Shown here one piece after another: positions 1 to 9,868 of a stretch of 64,000 nucleotides of DNA (position 1 is its first letter; each line of letters opens with the position of its first letter). The notes under the pieces were generated by a model. The model saw only the letters and a program-made list of their open reading frames with translations, ran no database searches and was not told where the DNA came from. This DNA comes from Clostridia bacterium (GTDB lineage Bacteria > Bacillota > Clostridia > UBA1381): contig CAAEKO010000031.1 in the NCBI GenBank assembly GCA_900756545.1, forward strand, positions 4,414-68,413, read 5' to 3'. The position numbers were made by a program, and so were the translations under genes.

Positions 1-1
1 T

Positions 2-619
2 TTAGGACAGGCAGTAGGTACTGCGGCGGCAATTGCCGTCCAAAACGGGCTTACACCCCGGGGTGTATATGAGAATAAGCTGCCTGAACTGCAAAAGGCC
101 TTGATGGATGATGACTGCTATCTGCCTGGCTTCCGCCGTTCGCTCTCCAGTATAATGACCGGAGCGGTAATAACCGCCGGCGGACAGGATGCGGCTGTCC
201 TGATAAACGGTGTAGACCGGCCTGTTGACGGTATTGATAACTGCTGGCGCGGCAAGCCGGGAGATGAAATCATCCTGTCGTTCCCGCAGGGAACGCCTGT
301 ACATACTGTCCGGCTCGTCTTCGACAGCGAACTGAACCGGGATTCCTGGGTCAACGTAGATTCTGAACATAAAAGGTATCCCCAGCGGTGTAATGTTCTT
401 ACGGGCAGTGACGACGTTTATGTGCCCAAAGCCATCGTAAAGGAATTTACCCTGTCTGGATTCCGCCGCGGCGAATGGAAAGAAATCTATGCGGAAACAA
501 ACAACTATCAGCGGCTTGTGAAAATACCTGTCGGCGGTACTTACGAGAAGCTACGGCTGATCCCCAAATCTACTTGGGGAGCGGATACAGTCTGCCTGTT
601 CGCTTTTGATGCAGAGTAA
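2..619 (+). CDS. FAD-dependent oxidoreductase, C-terminal part (5' end outside window)
   Basis: The open frame runs into the window edge, so only the last 205 residues are seen. The start LGQAVGTAAAIAV and the following MDDDCYLPGF resemble the end of the FAD_oxidored family (flavoproteins with a Rossmann domain that often sit beside polysaccharide genes). The Ala-rich GQAVG segment would be the last part of the FAD-binding fold. The remaining 150 residues are rich in beta strand and Trp/Gly and look like a C-terminal carbohydrate-binding-like appendage. A Rho-independent terminator follows within a few bases. Substrate unknown; the family assignment rests on the short N-terminal segment. Confidence 0.7.
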   Translation, partial: LGQAVGTAAAIAVQNGLTPRGVYENKLPELQKALMDDDCYLPGFRRSLSSIMTGAVITAGGQDAAVLINGVDRPVDGIDNCWRGKPGDEIILSFPQGTPVHTVRLVFDSELNRDSWVNVDSEHKRYPQRCNVLTGSDDVYVPKAIVKEFTLSGFRRGEWKEIYAETNNYQRLVKIPVGGTYEKLRLIPKSTWGADTVCLFAFDAE

Positions 620-621
620 AT

Positions 622-647
622 AAAAAAGGGCCAAAGGCCCTTTTTTT
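622..647 (+). terminator. Rho-independent terminator, probably bidirectional
   Basis: Stem AAAAAAGGGCC / GGCCCTTTTTTT with an AAA loop. It directly follows the oxidoreductase stop and also lies 44 bp past the stop of the convergent SLH gene, so it can serve both. Confidence 0.85.
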
Positions 648-690
648 ATTTTGTATCTATTTATGGTACAGTGTTTCCAGCGATAAAAAT

Positions 691-3429
691 TTATTCTATA
701 GGTTCTACTGGCACATCAGATTCAGTAATGTCGCCCACACCACTGCCGCCACTGCCGGAATTACCACCTGTAGGTTTGGATTGAGATTGCATAAGTCCTT
801 TTTGAATCGCACTGAAATCAACTGTATAGCTCTGTACTGCGGCTGTTTCGCCTTCACCATCCAAATCAATAGTAATTTTCAGTATGCTTGCCTTTAAAAT
901 ATTATCCACCGGCACATTCAGCAGTAATTTTCCTTCCTGCAGATCAGCGTCCCCATATGTCTGGGCGTCAATTTCCTCTGTACCGTCTGCATATTCTACT
1001 TTGATTGTTCCCTCCGCTGTCCAGTCCGCTGCCGGCACAAGCTCTAAAACAAGGTTCCCGCCTTCTTCATACTCTAATTCACCGTCAGCCGCCAGATTAA
1101 AGGCGCCGTCATCTGAAATCTTAAATGTGTTGACAAACCCTGCCTGCTCCGCAGCCGCGCTGATTGTCAAAACAGGCTTCGGCAATTTCTCCACACCGCT
1201 GAAATCAACAGTGACATATTCAGGATATGTCGTATCATCTATACCATCAAAGTATACGATTAATTCGATTCCTGCATCTTGGATATCATCCGCACGGACA
1301 CACAGGTATAGCTTGCCATCCTCTAAGTCTGTATTACTGTATGACTTTTCAGCCCATTCCGCCGCACCGTTTCCCGGATATAAAAGCGTAATTGTACTCT
1401 TAGTGACTCTCCACTGCTCAGGATCCGGTACAACCTCCAAAATAACAAAATGGCCGCTGTCGCGTTCATCCTCAGGGGCATATCCGATATTTTCTACATA
1501 CTTCAATGCGCCGGAAGCAACATAGTTTTTCTTATCCTTATCCGAGGAAAGCTTAAAACTTTCTACAAAATCTGCCTGGGTAAAGCCATTATCAAATACA
1601 GCTTTTTCATTAGCCGCCGGAGCGACAGTCAAAGCAGGGGTTTCTTCCTTTTCCAATAATTCTACATCTGAAATATCTAAAATATAGTCTTCCTGTTCAA
1701 AAGTTTTTCCGCTGCCATCATAATCAATTCTATAAACAATATTTTTTTCCTTTAATTTGTCAGTTACCCTCCAAATCGTAATCAGGCTGCCGTCTTCTTC
1801 AAACACTTCTGGATTATCCTTTTTGGAGAATGTCTTTGTGGTCGTGCCCACAATCGTTACTGTCGTATCCTCCGTATTGATTTTGGGAATCATCCGGATT
1901 GCCAGGTAATTACCGCTCTGCTCGCTCTTAACGTCGGAGAACGCCGTATAATTACTGTAATATTTCAGACTTCCTGTAACATCGAATTCTATATTGCTTT
2001 TAGTTTTTTTAACAATTTGAATATCTTCCATCAAATCAGAAGCTTTTTCATCACCCAGCAGCTGTGCAGTATCATCGGCCGGCAGCAGCTGAACGCTGGG
2101 CTCCAGGGTCAGGCCGCTGAGATTAATCGTATATGTTGTTTCACGGTAAGAAGTGCCATTGCCGTCTAAGTCAATACGGCAAGTAATGCCGTTGCTAATA
2201 AGCTTTGTGTCTACTCTGCGGAGGATAATCAGCGCGCCTTCGTCCAAATCGTTGGTTCCAAAGCTTTCGCTGTAATCCGGCGCTTCTACACTGATATCCA
2301 GCTTACTGGTTTTTGATGATCCCGGTACAATCCGTAATGCAATAAAATAACCGTTTTGTTCTTCCGGCTTCTCGGAATACTCGGTAAATCCCGTTATATA
2401 TTTTAATGTACCTTTTACCTTTGCAACATAATCACTGGTGGTTACGTCAATATTCTCCATTAAATCTTCCGGCTGTTTCCCAGATAAATCTGTTCCTGTC
2501 AGTACCTTGTCTACAGTAAGCTTTGAATTTTTCAGCGCCCCTGTGGTACTTCCACCACCGCCGCCGCTATTTGAAACACCTCCGGTTGTACCGGTATTAA
2601 CTCCCGGCAGAACAACGCTTGTCCCTGTTGCTTGTACATTGGCGCCCGGCGCCAAGTTTTTGATATCTCTTTTTGTTGAAACATTCTGAATTGTTACAGA
2701 GCCGTTACCCACCGCCGGTGAAATTACAATTCCATCGGCAGTGATCGTATTCAGGGTCACGCCGCCGGCTTTAACCAGGATAATCCCGCCGTTGGTGTTG
2801 TTCTGCGTATATGTACCAGCCTGGTCAATATAGGTTCTTACCATATTATTCAGAATGGTTACTATTTCGGCCCGGGTCAGGGCGCGCTTCGGACAGTATG
2901 CGCCGTTGTCGCCGCTTAAATAGCCGGCTGCGGTCATTCCGCCTACAGCCCCTTTAGCCCATTCGGAAACATCGCCCGCATCGCTGAACGCGGATACATC
3001 CTCATTTGCAGCAATTCCAAATGCATTGGCAAAAATTACAGCGGCCTCTTCACGGGTAATTTTATCATTCGGTCTGAACAATCCCGTTCCATCACCATTA
3101 ATCGCTTTCGCCGCGCTTGCCTTTTTGACTACCTTTGCATACCATGCGTCCTCGGCAACATCAGTAAACACAGTCCCCTCTTCATCTGTGTAACCGATAG
3201 CGCCCGTCAAAATAGACGCCGCTTCAGCGCGGGTCACATGATCGTTTGGATTGAAAAATCCGTCAAAACCCTGTATTACACCCCGGTCACTCCATACATT
3301 GATCGCATTTTCTGCCCAATGCCCCGCAGTATCGGTAAAGGATGCCGCAAACGCCGCTGGAACGGCCGCAGTGGATAACAGCGCTGCAGCAACGCACAGC
3401 GCGATTTGTTTTGTTTTAAATCTCTTCAA
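691..3429 (-). CDS. S-layer homology (SLH) domain surface protein with internal repeats
   Basis: A 912-residue exported protein. Residues 1-29 form a signal peptide (KR-rich start, hydrophobic core, AFA-A cleavage site). Three SLH repeats follow at roughly 30-72, 88-132 and 145-190, each with the FTD...W and NP/RPND..TREEA pattern; these anchor proteins to pyruvylated secondary wall polymer. A Gly/Ser linker (about 285-300) leads to four related beta-rich units of about 120-150 residues containing an LKY(Y/I/V)...F/Y pattern, a conserved Ile/Val-rich strand and a YxIDxDGxG-like stretch. The C-tail is again Gly/Ser rich and ends in VPVEPIE. No catalytic motif is visible, so a structural or adhesive role is likely. 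Confidence 0.85.
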   Translation of the reverse strand: MKRFKTKQIALCVAAALLSTAAVPAAFAASFTDTAGHWAENAINVWSDRGVIQGFDGFFNPNDHVTRAEAASILTGAIGYTDEEGTVFTDVAEDAWYAKVVKKASAAKAINGDGTGLFRPNDKITREEAAVIFANAFGIAANEDVSAFSDAGDVSEWAKGAVGGMTAAGYLSGDNGAYCPKRALTRAEIVTILNNMVRTYIDQAGTYTQNNTNGGIILVKAGGVTLNTITADGIVISPAVGNGSVTIQNVSTKRDIKNLAPGANVQATGTSVVLPGVNTGTTGGVSNSGGGGGSTTGALKNSKLTVDKVLTGTDLSGKQPEDLMENIDVTTSDYVAKVKGTLKYITGFTEYSEKPEEQNGYFIALRIVPGSSKTSKLDISVEAPDYSESFGTNDLDEGALIILRRVDTKLISNGITCRIDLDGNGTSYRETTYTINLSGLTLEPSVQLLPADDTAQLLGDEKASDLMEDIQIVKKTKSNIEFDVTGSLKYYSNYTAFSDVKSEQSGNYLAIRMIPKINTEDTTVTIVGTTTKTFSKKDNPEVFEEDGSLITIWRVTDKLKEKNIVYRIDYDGSGKTFEQEDYILDISDVELLEKEETPALTVAPAANEKAVFDNGFTQADFVESFKLSSDKDKKNYVASGALKYVENIGYAPEDERDSGHFVILEVVPDPEQWRVTKSTITLLYPGNGAAEWAEKSYSNTDLEDGKLYLCVRADDIQDAGIELIVYFDGIDDTTYPEYVTVDFSGVEKLPKPVLTISAAAEQAGFVNTFKISDDGAFNLAADGELEYEEGGNLVLELVPAADWTAEGTIKVEYADGTEEIDAQTYGDADLQEGKLLLNVPVDNILKASILKITIDLDGEGETAAVQSYTVDFSAIQKGLMQSQSKPTGGNSGSGGSGVGDITESDVPVEPIE

Positions 3430-3707
3430 AACAGTCCCTCCTAATTTTTATTTTTCCGCCGATATTTTACTGCCGTTGCACGCACCAACCAATAATTTAT
3501 AAAATATCGTACAAGCTCATTATACGCTTTTTTCCGACAAAACACAATAGTAATTTGTAATCTGGTATAAAAATGTAATATTTCGTGTAGCTTGATTTTG
3601 AAGAATACATCTACAATATATCCAAAACTGAATGGTGATCTTTTTATCAATTATGCATTATGCACGATTTTGAACATAGAAATTGTTACACAATGCCATC
3701 ATTTTTT

Positions 3708-3739
3708 TTGATTTGGCGGCTAAAATCCGGGTATATATT
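3708..3739 (+). promoter_or_regulatory. Putative promoter for the EF-G-like gene
   Basis: TTGATT and an AT-rich TATATATT block 18-20 nt downstream, about 65 nt before the GTPase start. The rest of 3430-3803 is AT-rich intergenic DNA between divergent genes with no further gene seen. Confidence 0.45.
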
Positions 3740-3803
3740 AAGTATAGGCTGTTTTTTGTAATTAAATTTAATGCTTTACAGCGCGGAAAGGAACGGGATA
3801 AAA

Positions 3804-5873
3804 ATGAACAACTATAAAATGGACGCGATCCGAAACGTAGCCGTCATGGGGCACGGCAAATCCGGAAAGACTTCTATGGTCGAAGCAATGCTCTTCAATA
3901 GCGGCGCAATAGACCGAATCGGAACAGTAGCCGATGGAACAACCACCTCCGACTATGACCCGGAAGAAATTAAGCGCAAAGTATCTATCTCCACAGCCGT
4001 TGCACCAGTAGAATGGAAGGAAATGAAATATAATATCCTGGATACCCCGGGATACTTTGATTTTGTAGGCGAAGTCAAGGAAGGGCTTCGGGCGGCAGAC
4101 GCCGCACTGGTAGTTTTGAGCGGCCGCAGCGGCGTATCCGTCGGTACAGAGCAGGTATTCAAATACGCCCGGCAGAAGGGCGTGCCGATTATGTTTTTCG
4201 TAAACAAAATCGATGATGACCGGGCAAATTATCAGCGAACACTGGAAGAAATGAAAGAAAAATTCGGTAAATCCATTACACCTTTCGTATACCCCATCCG
4301 GGAAGGCGAGGAATTCAAGGGCTTTGTAGATATTATTGATATGACCGCCCGCCGCTACGAGGGAAAAGACCGGGTGGATATCCCCGTCCCCGAAGGCATG
4401 GCGGACGTCGTGGCTCCTTTGCGGGATATGATCATGGAGGCAGTGGCGGAAACAGATGACGTCCTAATGAACAAATATTTCAACGGAGAGGAGTTTACCT
4501 TTGATGAAATCAAAAAGGCGATCCGCAAGGGCGTCAAAGAAGGCAGCATCTACCCGGTATACTGCGGCTCCGGTCTGACAAATATCGGTGTGCGCAGTTT
4601 GATGGATGGCATCGGCAAATATCTGCCCAATCCTAACGAGATTGCGGAGATTGCGCATGACGCCAAGACCGGCGACCCCATTGAGGTTGTTCAAGATGCT
4701 TCTGACACCACCTCCGCTATCGTCTTCAAAACGATTGCAGACCCTTATGTAGGAAAGATGTCCCTCTTTCGGGTATATTCAGGAGAAGTCAAGGCTGATT
4801 CCACACTGTATAACCCCAACAAAGATTCTACAGAGAAAATCGGAAAGGTATTCATGCTCAGAGGCAAAAAACAAATCGACGTACCAAAAATCGAAGCCGG
4901 CGATATCGGCGTAATCACTAAACTGGATAAAACAAAGACCGGCGACACCCTTTGCGCAGAAAATAAAAATATTATTCTGACTGGCATTGATTTTCCGGCT
5001 CCGGTACTTTCCATGGCGGTTGAGCCGCTGGCGAAAGGCGACGAGGAAAAAATCGTCAGTGGACTGACCAAGCTGATGGACGAAGACCCTACTTTTGAAG
5101 TCACAAATAATACGGAAACAAAACAAACCTTGATCAGCGGTCAGGGCGAGCAGCACATTGACGTAATCGTAAACAAGCTTAAGGTAAAGTATGGCGTGAA
5201 TGTCAAGCTGGCGGACCCTATTGTTCCTTACCGCGAAACGATCACCGGCAAAGCCAAAGTGGAGGGCAAGCACAAAAAACAGTCCGGTGGTCATGGTCAA
5301 TACGGTCACGTATGGATTGAATTCGAGCCAGGCCTGACGGAGAATATGATTTTTGAGGAAAAGGTATTTGGCGGCAGCGTCCCCAAAAACTATTTCCCCG
5401 CTGTGGAAAAGGGTCTCCGGGATTCCTGTGTCCACGGCGTTCTGGCTGGTTATCCCGTTGTAAATCTAAAAGCCACGCTTTTGGACGGCTCTTACCATCC
5501 TGTGGATTCTTCGGAAATGGCTTTCAAAACAGCCGCCTCCATTGCGTATAAAGAAGGGCTTAAAAAAGCAAATCCCGTTCTGCTGGAGCCGATCGGCTGC
5601 CTGAAAGTATATATCCCCGAAAATATTATGGGCGATATCATCGGAGATATCAATAAACGCCGGGGCCAAATCATGGGCATGGGCGATAGCGGCCGTGAAG
5701 GCCTGAATATGGTAGAGGCTGAGGTACCCATGTCGGAAATGTTCAAATATGCTACAGACCTGCGCTCCATGAGCCAGGGCAGAGGTTCTTTTTCGTTTGA
5801 ATTTATCCGCTATGATCCAGCTCCAAAAAACATAGCGGACGCCGTAATTGAAAAGGCAAAACGGGAAGAATAA
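3804..5873 (+). CDS. Elongation factor G-like GTPase (EF-G-2 type)
   Basis: A translational GTPase of 689 residues with all EF-G domains. G1 is GHGKSGKT (16-23), G3 is DTPG (80-83), G4 is NKID (134-137). In the switch I region the canonical RGITI of EF-G is replaced: residues 45-62 read GTTTSDYDPEEIKRKVSI, the pattern of the EF-G-2 branch (as in Thermus EF-G-2), not of the essential fusA product. Domain IV is present, with the YHPVDSSEMAFK loop. The family binds GTP and ribosomes, but its physiological job is not settled. I chose the ATG at 3804, preceded by AAAGGAA; an upstream in-frame ATG at 3771 lacks a ribosome site. It is a single gene with its own promoter, not in a str operon. Confidence 0.85.
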   Translation: MNNYKMDAIRNVAVMGHGKSGKTSMVEAMLFNSGAIDRIGTVADGTTTSDYDPEEIKRKVSISTAVAPVEWKEMKYNILDTPGYFDFVGEVKEGLRAADAALVVLSGRSGVSVGTEQVFKYARQKGVPIMFFVNKIDDDRANYQRTLEEMKEKFGKSITPFVYPIREGEEFKGFVDIIDMTARRYEGKDRVDIPVPEGMADVVAPLRDMIMEAVAETDDVLMNKYFNGEEFTFDEIKKAIRKGVKEGSIYPVYCGSGLTNIGVRSLMDGIGKYLPNPNEIAEIAHDAKTGDPIEVVQDASDTTSAIVFKTIADPYVGKMSLFRVYSGEVKADSTLYNPNKDSTEKIGKVFMLRGKKQIDVPKIEAGDIGVITKLDKTKTGDTLCAENKNIILTGIDFPAPVLSMAVEPLAKGDEEKIVSGLTKLMDEDPTFEVTNNTETKQTLISGQGEQHIDVIVNKLKVKYGVNVKLADPIVPYRETITGKAKVEGKHKKQSGGHGQYGHVWIEFEPGLTENMIFEEKVFGGSVPKNYFPAVEKGLRDSCVHGVLAGYPVVNLKATLLDGSYHPVDSSEMAFKTAASIAYKEGLKKANPVLLEPIGCLKVYIPENIMGDIIGDINKRRGQIMGMGDSGREGLNMVEAEVPMSEMFKYATDLRSMSQGRGSFSFEFIRYDPAPKNIADAVIEKAKREE

Positions 5874-6004
5874 AGCTCTGCAACAGGCTTTTAGCTAATA
5901 TTGCTAAACTTTTAAAATTAAATTTGTGAAATTGTAGTCTTTCAATTTCTCTATGAATATGGTATTATACTGCTATAAAGATAAAACTGATTTTGGGAAA
6001 AGCA

Positions 6005-6011
6005 GAGAGGA
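6005..6011 (+). promoter_or_regulatory. Ribosome binding site of the ABC ATPase gene
   Basis: AGAGGAG about 12 nt before the ATG at 6024. A possible promoter (TTTCAA, 17 nt, TATTAT) lies near 5940-5970 but is weak. Confidence 0.5.
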
Positions 6012-6023
6012 GTTATTCTTAAA

Positions 6024-7136
6024 ATGGCAGATTTGCAATTAAAAGGTATTTACAAGAGATATGCAGGTGGAGTTACAGCAGTTAGTGACTTTACTCTTGA
6101 TATTGAAGACAAGGAATTTATTATTCTGGTCGGCCCTTCCGGCTGTGGTAAGTCTACGACTCTTCGTATGATTGCCGGATTGGAAGAAATCAGTGAAGGC
6201 GAGCTGTACATCGGCGGCAAGCTGGTTAATGACGTTGCTCCGAAGGACAGAGATATCGCGATGGTTTTCCAGAACTACGCACTGTACCCGCATATGACTG
6301 TATTTGAAAACATGGCATTCGGTCTGAAATTGCGGAAAACACCAAAGGATGAAATTAAAAAACGTGTAACAGAGGCTGCTAAAATCCTGGATATTGAACA
6401 TCTGCTGGACAGAAAGCCGAAGGCTCTGTCAGGTGGTCAAAGACAGCGTGTTGCGCTGGGCCGTGCTATTGTCCGCGATCCGAAAGTGTTCCTGATGGAC
6501 GAACCGCTTTCCAACCTGGACGCAAAGCTCAGGGTTGCCATGAGAACAGAGATCAACAAGCTGCATAAGAGATTGCAGACAACATTTATTTACGTTACCC
6601 ACGACCAGACAGAAGCTATGACAATGGGTACAAGAATCGTTGTTATGAAGGATGGTATTATCCAGCAGGTAGATACACCGGCGAACCTGTACACTAAGCC
6701 GTGTAATGTATTTGTAGGCGGATTTATCGGCAGCCCGCAGATGAACTTTATAGACGCGAAACTCGTTAAACGCAGTGACGGCGTTTATATTGAATTCGGC
6801 AGCGAAGCTGTTAAACTTCCGGAAGGAAAGGCTTCCAAGCCAGAATTACAGGAATATATCGGCAAAGAGGTTATTGTTGGTATTCGTCCTGAGGATATTC
6901 ATGATGAAGAAGCTTTTGTCGCTTCCAGACCGGAAGACGTTGTCAGCGCGTATGTTGATGTAACAGAAATGATGGGGGCAGAAACATACCTCTATCTGAC
7001 CATCGCAGGCAAAGCGTTTACTGCAAGAGTTAATCAGCGGTCCACAGCTAAAATCAGCGATACGATTAAAGTTGCGTTTGAAACAAACAAAATACATATC
7101 TTTGATAAAGATACAGAGTTGGCAATTATTCACTAA
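6024..7136 (+). CDS. msmX: Sugar ABC transporter ATP-binding protein (MsmX/UgpC type)
   Basis: ATPase of the CUT1 carbohydrate importers, 370 residues. Walker A GPSGCGKST (37-45), Q-loop Gln83, signature LSGGQ (135-139), Walker B VFLMDE (155-160) and a THDQTEA switch are all intact. The C-terminal 130 residues carry the TOBE/OB regulatory domain (GIRPEDI, VNQRS). No permease or binding protein is adjacent, which fits the MsmX role of a shared ATPase energising several sugar importers whose operons lack their own. A strong terminator follows. Confidence 0.92.
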   Translation: MADLQLKGIYKRYAGGVTAVSDFTLDIEDKEFIILVGPSGCGKSTTLRMIAGLEEISEGELYIGGKLVNDVAPKDRDIAMVFQNYALYPHMTVFENMAFGLKLRKTPKDEIKKRVTEAAKILDIEHLLDRKPKALSGGQRQRVALGRAIVRDPKVFLMDEPLSNLDAKLRVAMRTEINKLHKRLQTTFIYVTHDQTEAMTMGTRIVVMKDGIIQQVDTPANLYTKPCNVFVGGFIGSPQMNFIDAKLVKRSDGVYIEFGSEAVKLPEGKASKPELQEYIGKEVIVGIRPEDIHDEEAFVASRPEDVVSAYVDVTEMMGAETYLYLTIAGKAFTARVNQRSTAKISDTIKVAFETNKIHIFDKDTELAIIH

Positions 7137-7148
7137 TTCAAGACATAG

Positions 7149-7181
7149 AAAAACCTTAGGGTCAATGACCCTAAGGTTTTT
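7149..7181 (+). terminator. Rho-independent terminator
   Basis: Near-perfect stem AAAAACCTTAGGGTCA with TGACCCTAAGGTTTTT, followed by T/A-rich sequence. It separates the ABC ATPase gene from the convergent dcw cluster and can act on both strands. Confidence 0.9.
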
Positions 7182-7193
7182 AATATTTATATA

Positions 7194-7532
7194 TTATTTT
7201 TTCCAATGCATACTGTTGCCCAATACAGATCCAGTCAAAGATACTACAAAATATGCCGGAACATATATCCAGCCTGAGCTGTTATTCATTCCATCCATAA
7301 AAAACAGGATTGCCGGAATAAACAAGACTGCCAAGATGATAGAAAGCAATAAATGAAATTTATGCCGGTCCGCAAAGATAGCAGAGACGATCAGACAAGT
7401 CATGGGCATAACTGCCAAGAGTAAAAGCATAAGCAGCCCCGTGTTCTCCATGCTGAATCCCGCCATTATAATGAACGGAACATAATAAATCAGTGTGCAT
7501 ACAAGCATATATGGCCACATTTTCTGAAACAT
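7194..7532 (-). CDS. Small four-helix membrane protein, function unknown
   Basis: A 112-residue hydrophobic protein with four predicted membrane segments (about 8-28, 31-53, 58-80 and 90-108) and short polar loops. It starts 15 bp after the murG stop and so looks like the last gene of the dcw transcript. I do not recognise a family; it could be a lineage-specific envelope protein. Confidence 0.6.
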   Translation of the reverse strand: MFQKMWPYMLVCTLIYYVPFIIMAGFSMENTGLLMLLLLAVMPMTCLIVSAIFADRHKFHLLLSIILAVLFIPAILFFMDGMNNSSGWIYVPAYFVVSLTGSVLGNSMHWKK

Positions 7533-7547
7533 CCCGCTCAGCCTCCT

Positions 7548-8648
7548 TTATTTTATCATTTTCAACACTAGCTGATAAATAGAATCCAATGCGTCAGTCT
7601 TTGCCAATTTCTTAACATTGCTGCCCATTTTTGCAAGCTTGGTGGGATCAGAAATCATTTCCATAATCTTTGTATATAGGTTTTTCGGAGATAAGGTATC
7701 TTCCGTAATTACTATAGCAGCCCCATTAGCCTCAAACTCCCGGGCATTTTGTTCCTGGTGGTTACGTACCACATTAGGCGATGGAATCAAAATGGATGGT
7801 TTGCCCAATGCCGCGATCTCACTGACGGTAATCGCCCCTGAACGTGCCACAACCAGGTCTGCCGCCGACATGACAACATCCATATTATCAATATACGGCA
7901 CCACTTGGATTTCCGAATTCAATTCGATTTTCTGTTCCCGAAGCTTTTGGGCAATCTCCTGATAATTCCGGTCACCCGTTCCAAACAAGACTTGCACTTT
8001 TTTTTCAGCATTCATTTTTTGCAGTACGCCAATCATGGTTTCATTGATCTTAGCCGCCCCTAAACTGCCGCCAAAAACCAACACAAAAGGCTTTTGCGAT
8101 AGCCCCAGTTTTCTGCGCGCCTCCGCATGATCGGTTTTCAGAATTTCTGCACGAATGGGATTGCCTGTCAGTACACACTTATCCGGCGTCTTCATATGGT
8201 TGATCGTTTCCGCAAAGCTTACTGCCACGTAATTCACATATTTTTCCGATCCACGGACTGTCAGGCCCGGATAAACATTCTGCTCATGAATAATTGCCGG
8301 GACGTGCAGCTTCGCCGCTGCCATGGCTACTGGCCCGCTGACATATCCGCCGGTACACACCACGGCATCCGGCTTAAATTCCCGAAGGATTTTCCGGCAG
8401 TCCTGTCTGGATTTAGCCAGTTTATATAGAACCTCCGCATTCTTCCAAATCCGCCTGCGGTCAAATCCACAGATATCGATATACCGAATCGGATATCCCG
8501 CTTTAGGTACAAGCTTAGTTTCCAGCCCATGCTGCGTACCGATAAAAAGCCCCTCAAAATCTTTGTCTTTTTTCCGGATATAATCCGCAATAGATATCGC
8601 CGGATTGATGTGTCCGCCAGTACCGCCGCCGGCAAATAAAATCCGCAT
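7548..8648 (-). CDS. murG: UDP-GlcNAc:lipid I N-acetylglucosaminyltransferase MurG
   Basis: Peripheral membrane GT28 enzyme that adds GlcNAc to lipid I to make lipid II, the last cytoplasmic step of peptidoglycan precursor synthesis. The N-terminal glycine loop GGGTGGH (7-13) is complete. The second domain holds FGGSLGAAKIN and the GAITVSEIAALGKPSILIP nucleotide-binding region. The length of 366 residues is typical. It is the last recognised enzyme in the run mraZ to murG, 19 bp after the ftsW/spoVE stop. Confidence 0.96.
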   Translation of the reverse strand: MRILFAGGGTGGHINPAISIADYIRKKDKDFEGLFIGTQHGLETKLVPKAGYPIRYIDICGFDRRRIWKNAEVLYKLAKSRQDCRKILREFKPDAVVCTGGYVSGPVAMAAAKLHVPAIIHEQNVYPGLTVRGSEKYVNYVAVSFAETINHMKTPDKCVLTGNPIRAEILKTDHAEARRKLGLSQKPFVLVFGGSLGAAKINETMIGVLQKMNAEKKVQVLFGTGDRNYQEIAQKLREQKIELNSEIQVVPYIDNMDVVMSAADLVVARSGAITVSEIAALGKPSILIPSPNVVRNHQEQNAREFEANGAAIVITEDTLSPKNLYTKIMEMISDPTKLAKMGSNVKKLAKTDALDSIYQLVLKMIK

Positions 8649-8667
8649 TTGTTTTCCATTCCTTTCC

Positions 8668-9831
8668 CTAATGTTCTATCCCCTTTTTCGAATATCTGGA
8701 TACACTCAGTACAATCCCCATTTCTGCCAGCAGAACCATGATCGCCGTACCCCCATAACTGAAGAATGGCAATGAAATTCCTGTATTCGGGATACTTGAG
8801 GTTACAACCGCAATATTCAAAATTGTTTGAATTGCAATTTGTGCCATGATCCCTATTACAACCAGACTGCCAAAGGTGTCCTGTGCATCCATGGCGATCT
8901 TAATACCGCGCATAATCAGCGCAATAAATAAACCGATAATCAACGCTGCACCAATTAGCCCCAACTCCTCACATACGATTGCAAAGATAAAGTCGTTATA
9001 CGGCTCAGGCAAATATGTATATTTCTGTACGCTCTGGGCCAGTCCTCGGCCGAAAATACCGCCGGAACCAATGGCATACAGCCCCTGCACCACCTGATAG
9101 CCAGCATCCTGAGTATCCGCAAATGGATTTAAAAAGCTGGTGACACGCTCCCAGCGTACCGGATCCATTCTGACCAGTAAAAACCCAGCGGGTAACACTG
9201 CTGCCGCAGCCCCGAAGAAAAACTTGATATTGGCTCCCCCAACAACCATAACAACGATAGCAATGCCGCAAATAATAATAGTTGCGCTCAAATGCGTCTC
9301 CATTAATAACAAGACTGCTGTTATGCCGATCCATCCGAAAAATGGAATCATCCCTTTTAACTTTTGTACATTGTACTTTTTGTCTTCAATTAATGCAGCA
9401 AAAAACATTACAATGGCTAGCTTCATAAATTCCGATGGCTGCAGCTCCATGAAATATAAGTTCAGCCATCGCCGGGAACCATTATGGGATACACCGATTT
9501 TTGGAATAAATACCATCGCTAACAAGACAAGGCAAATGAGCATAAATAATTTTGTATAGGGCTTATACGTCCGGTAGTCTATGCGCGAAATCACAATCAT
9601 AGCCACGAAGCCTACCGCGACAAATTGGAACTGTTTCAAAAAGAAATGATATGATTTTCCAAATTTTGCGTTACCGGCTGGTGTTGATGCGCTCAGCAGC
9701 ATAATCATGCCCACGCACACCATAATAATGACAAGAGTCAGGAACGTAAAATCCATATCCGAGCGTTTCCGCTTAAGCCTGACAACCTTGGACGGGGCCG
9801 CCGGCGGGGTTTTTCTTGTTTTCTTAACCAT
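8668..9831 (-). CDS. spoVE: SEDS-family peptidoglycan polymerase FtsW/SpoVE
   Basis: A 387-residue, about ten-helix membrane protein of the SEDS glycosyltransferase family, which polymerises lipid II together with a class B PBP. A basic N-terminal tail (about 25 residues, rich in Lys/Arg) precedes the first helix. The SEDS signatures LMETHLSATIII, PEPYNDFIFAIVCEELG and the C-terminal NTGISLPFFSYGGTAI are present. Its position between mraY and murG, with the SpoVD-type PBP in the same operon, fits either FtsW for division or SpoVE for spore cortex; sequence alone does not separate the two. Confidence 0.9.
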   Translation of the reverse strand: MVKKTRKTPPAAPSKVVRLKRKRSDMDFTFLTLVIIMVCVGMIMLLSASTPAGNAKFGKSYHFFLKQFQFVAVGFVAMIVISRIDYRTYKPYTKLFMLICLVLLAMVFIPKIGVSHNGSRRWLNLYFMELQPSEFMKLAIVMFFAALIEDKKYNVQKLKGMIPFFGWIGITAVLLLMETHLSATIIICGIAIVVMVVGGANIKFFFGAAAAVLPAGFLLVRMDPVRWERVTSFLNPFADTQDAGYQVVQGLYAIGSGGIFGRGLAQSVQKYTYLPEPYNDFIFAIVCEELGLIGAALIIGLFIALIMRGIKIAMDAQDTFGSLVVIGIMAQIAIQTILNIAVVTSSIPNTGISLPFFSYGGTAIMVLLAEMGIVLSVSRYSKKGIEH

Positions 9832-9868
9832 ATTTTTACCACCTAACTAATCTTCAGAAAATGCATCT

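Noticed and set aside
101..619. A complete 172-residue protein starting at ATG 101
   Set aside because: The frame is open to the window edge and the upstream codons match the flavoprotein family, so it is a truncated larger gene.
4779..5435. A 218-codon minus-strand frame inside the EF-G-like gene
   Set aside because: No ribosome site and no family resemblance; it is the shadow of the GTPase gene.
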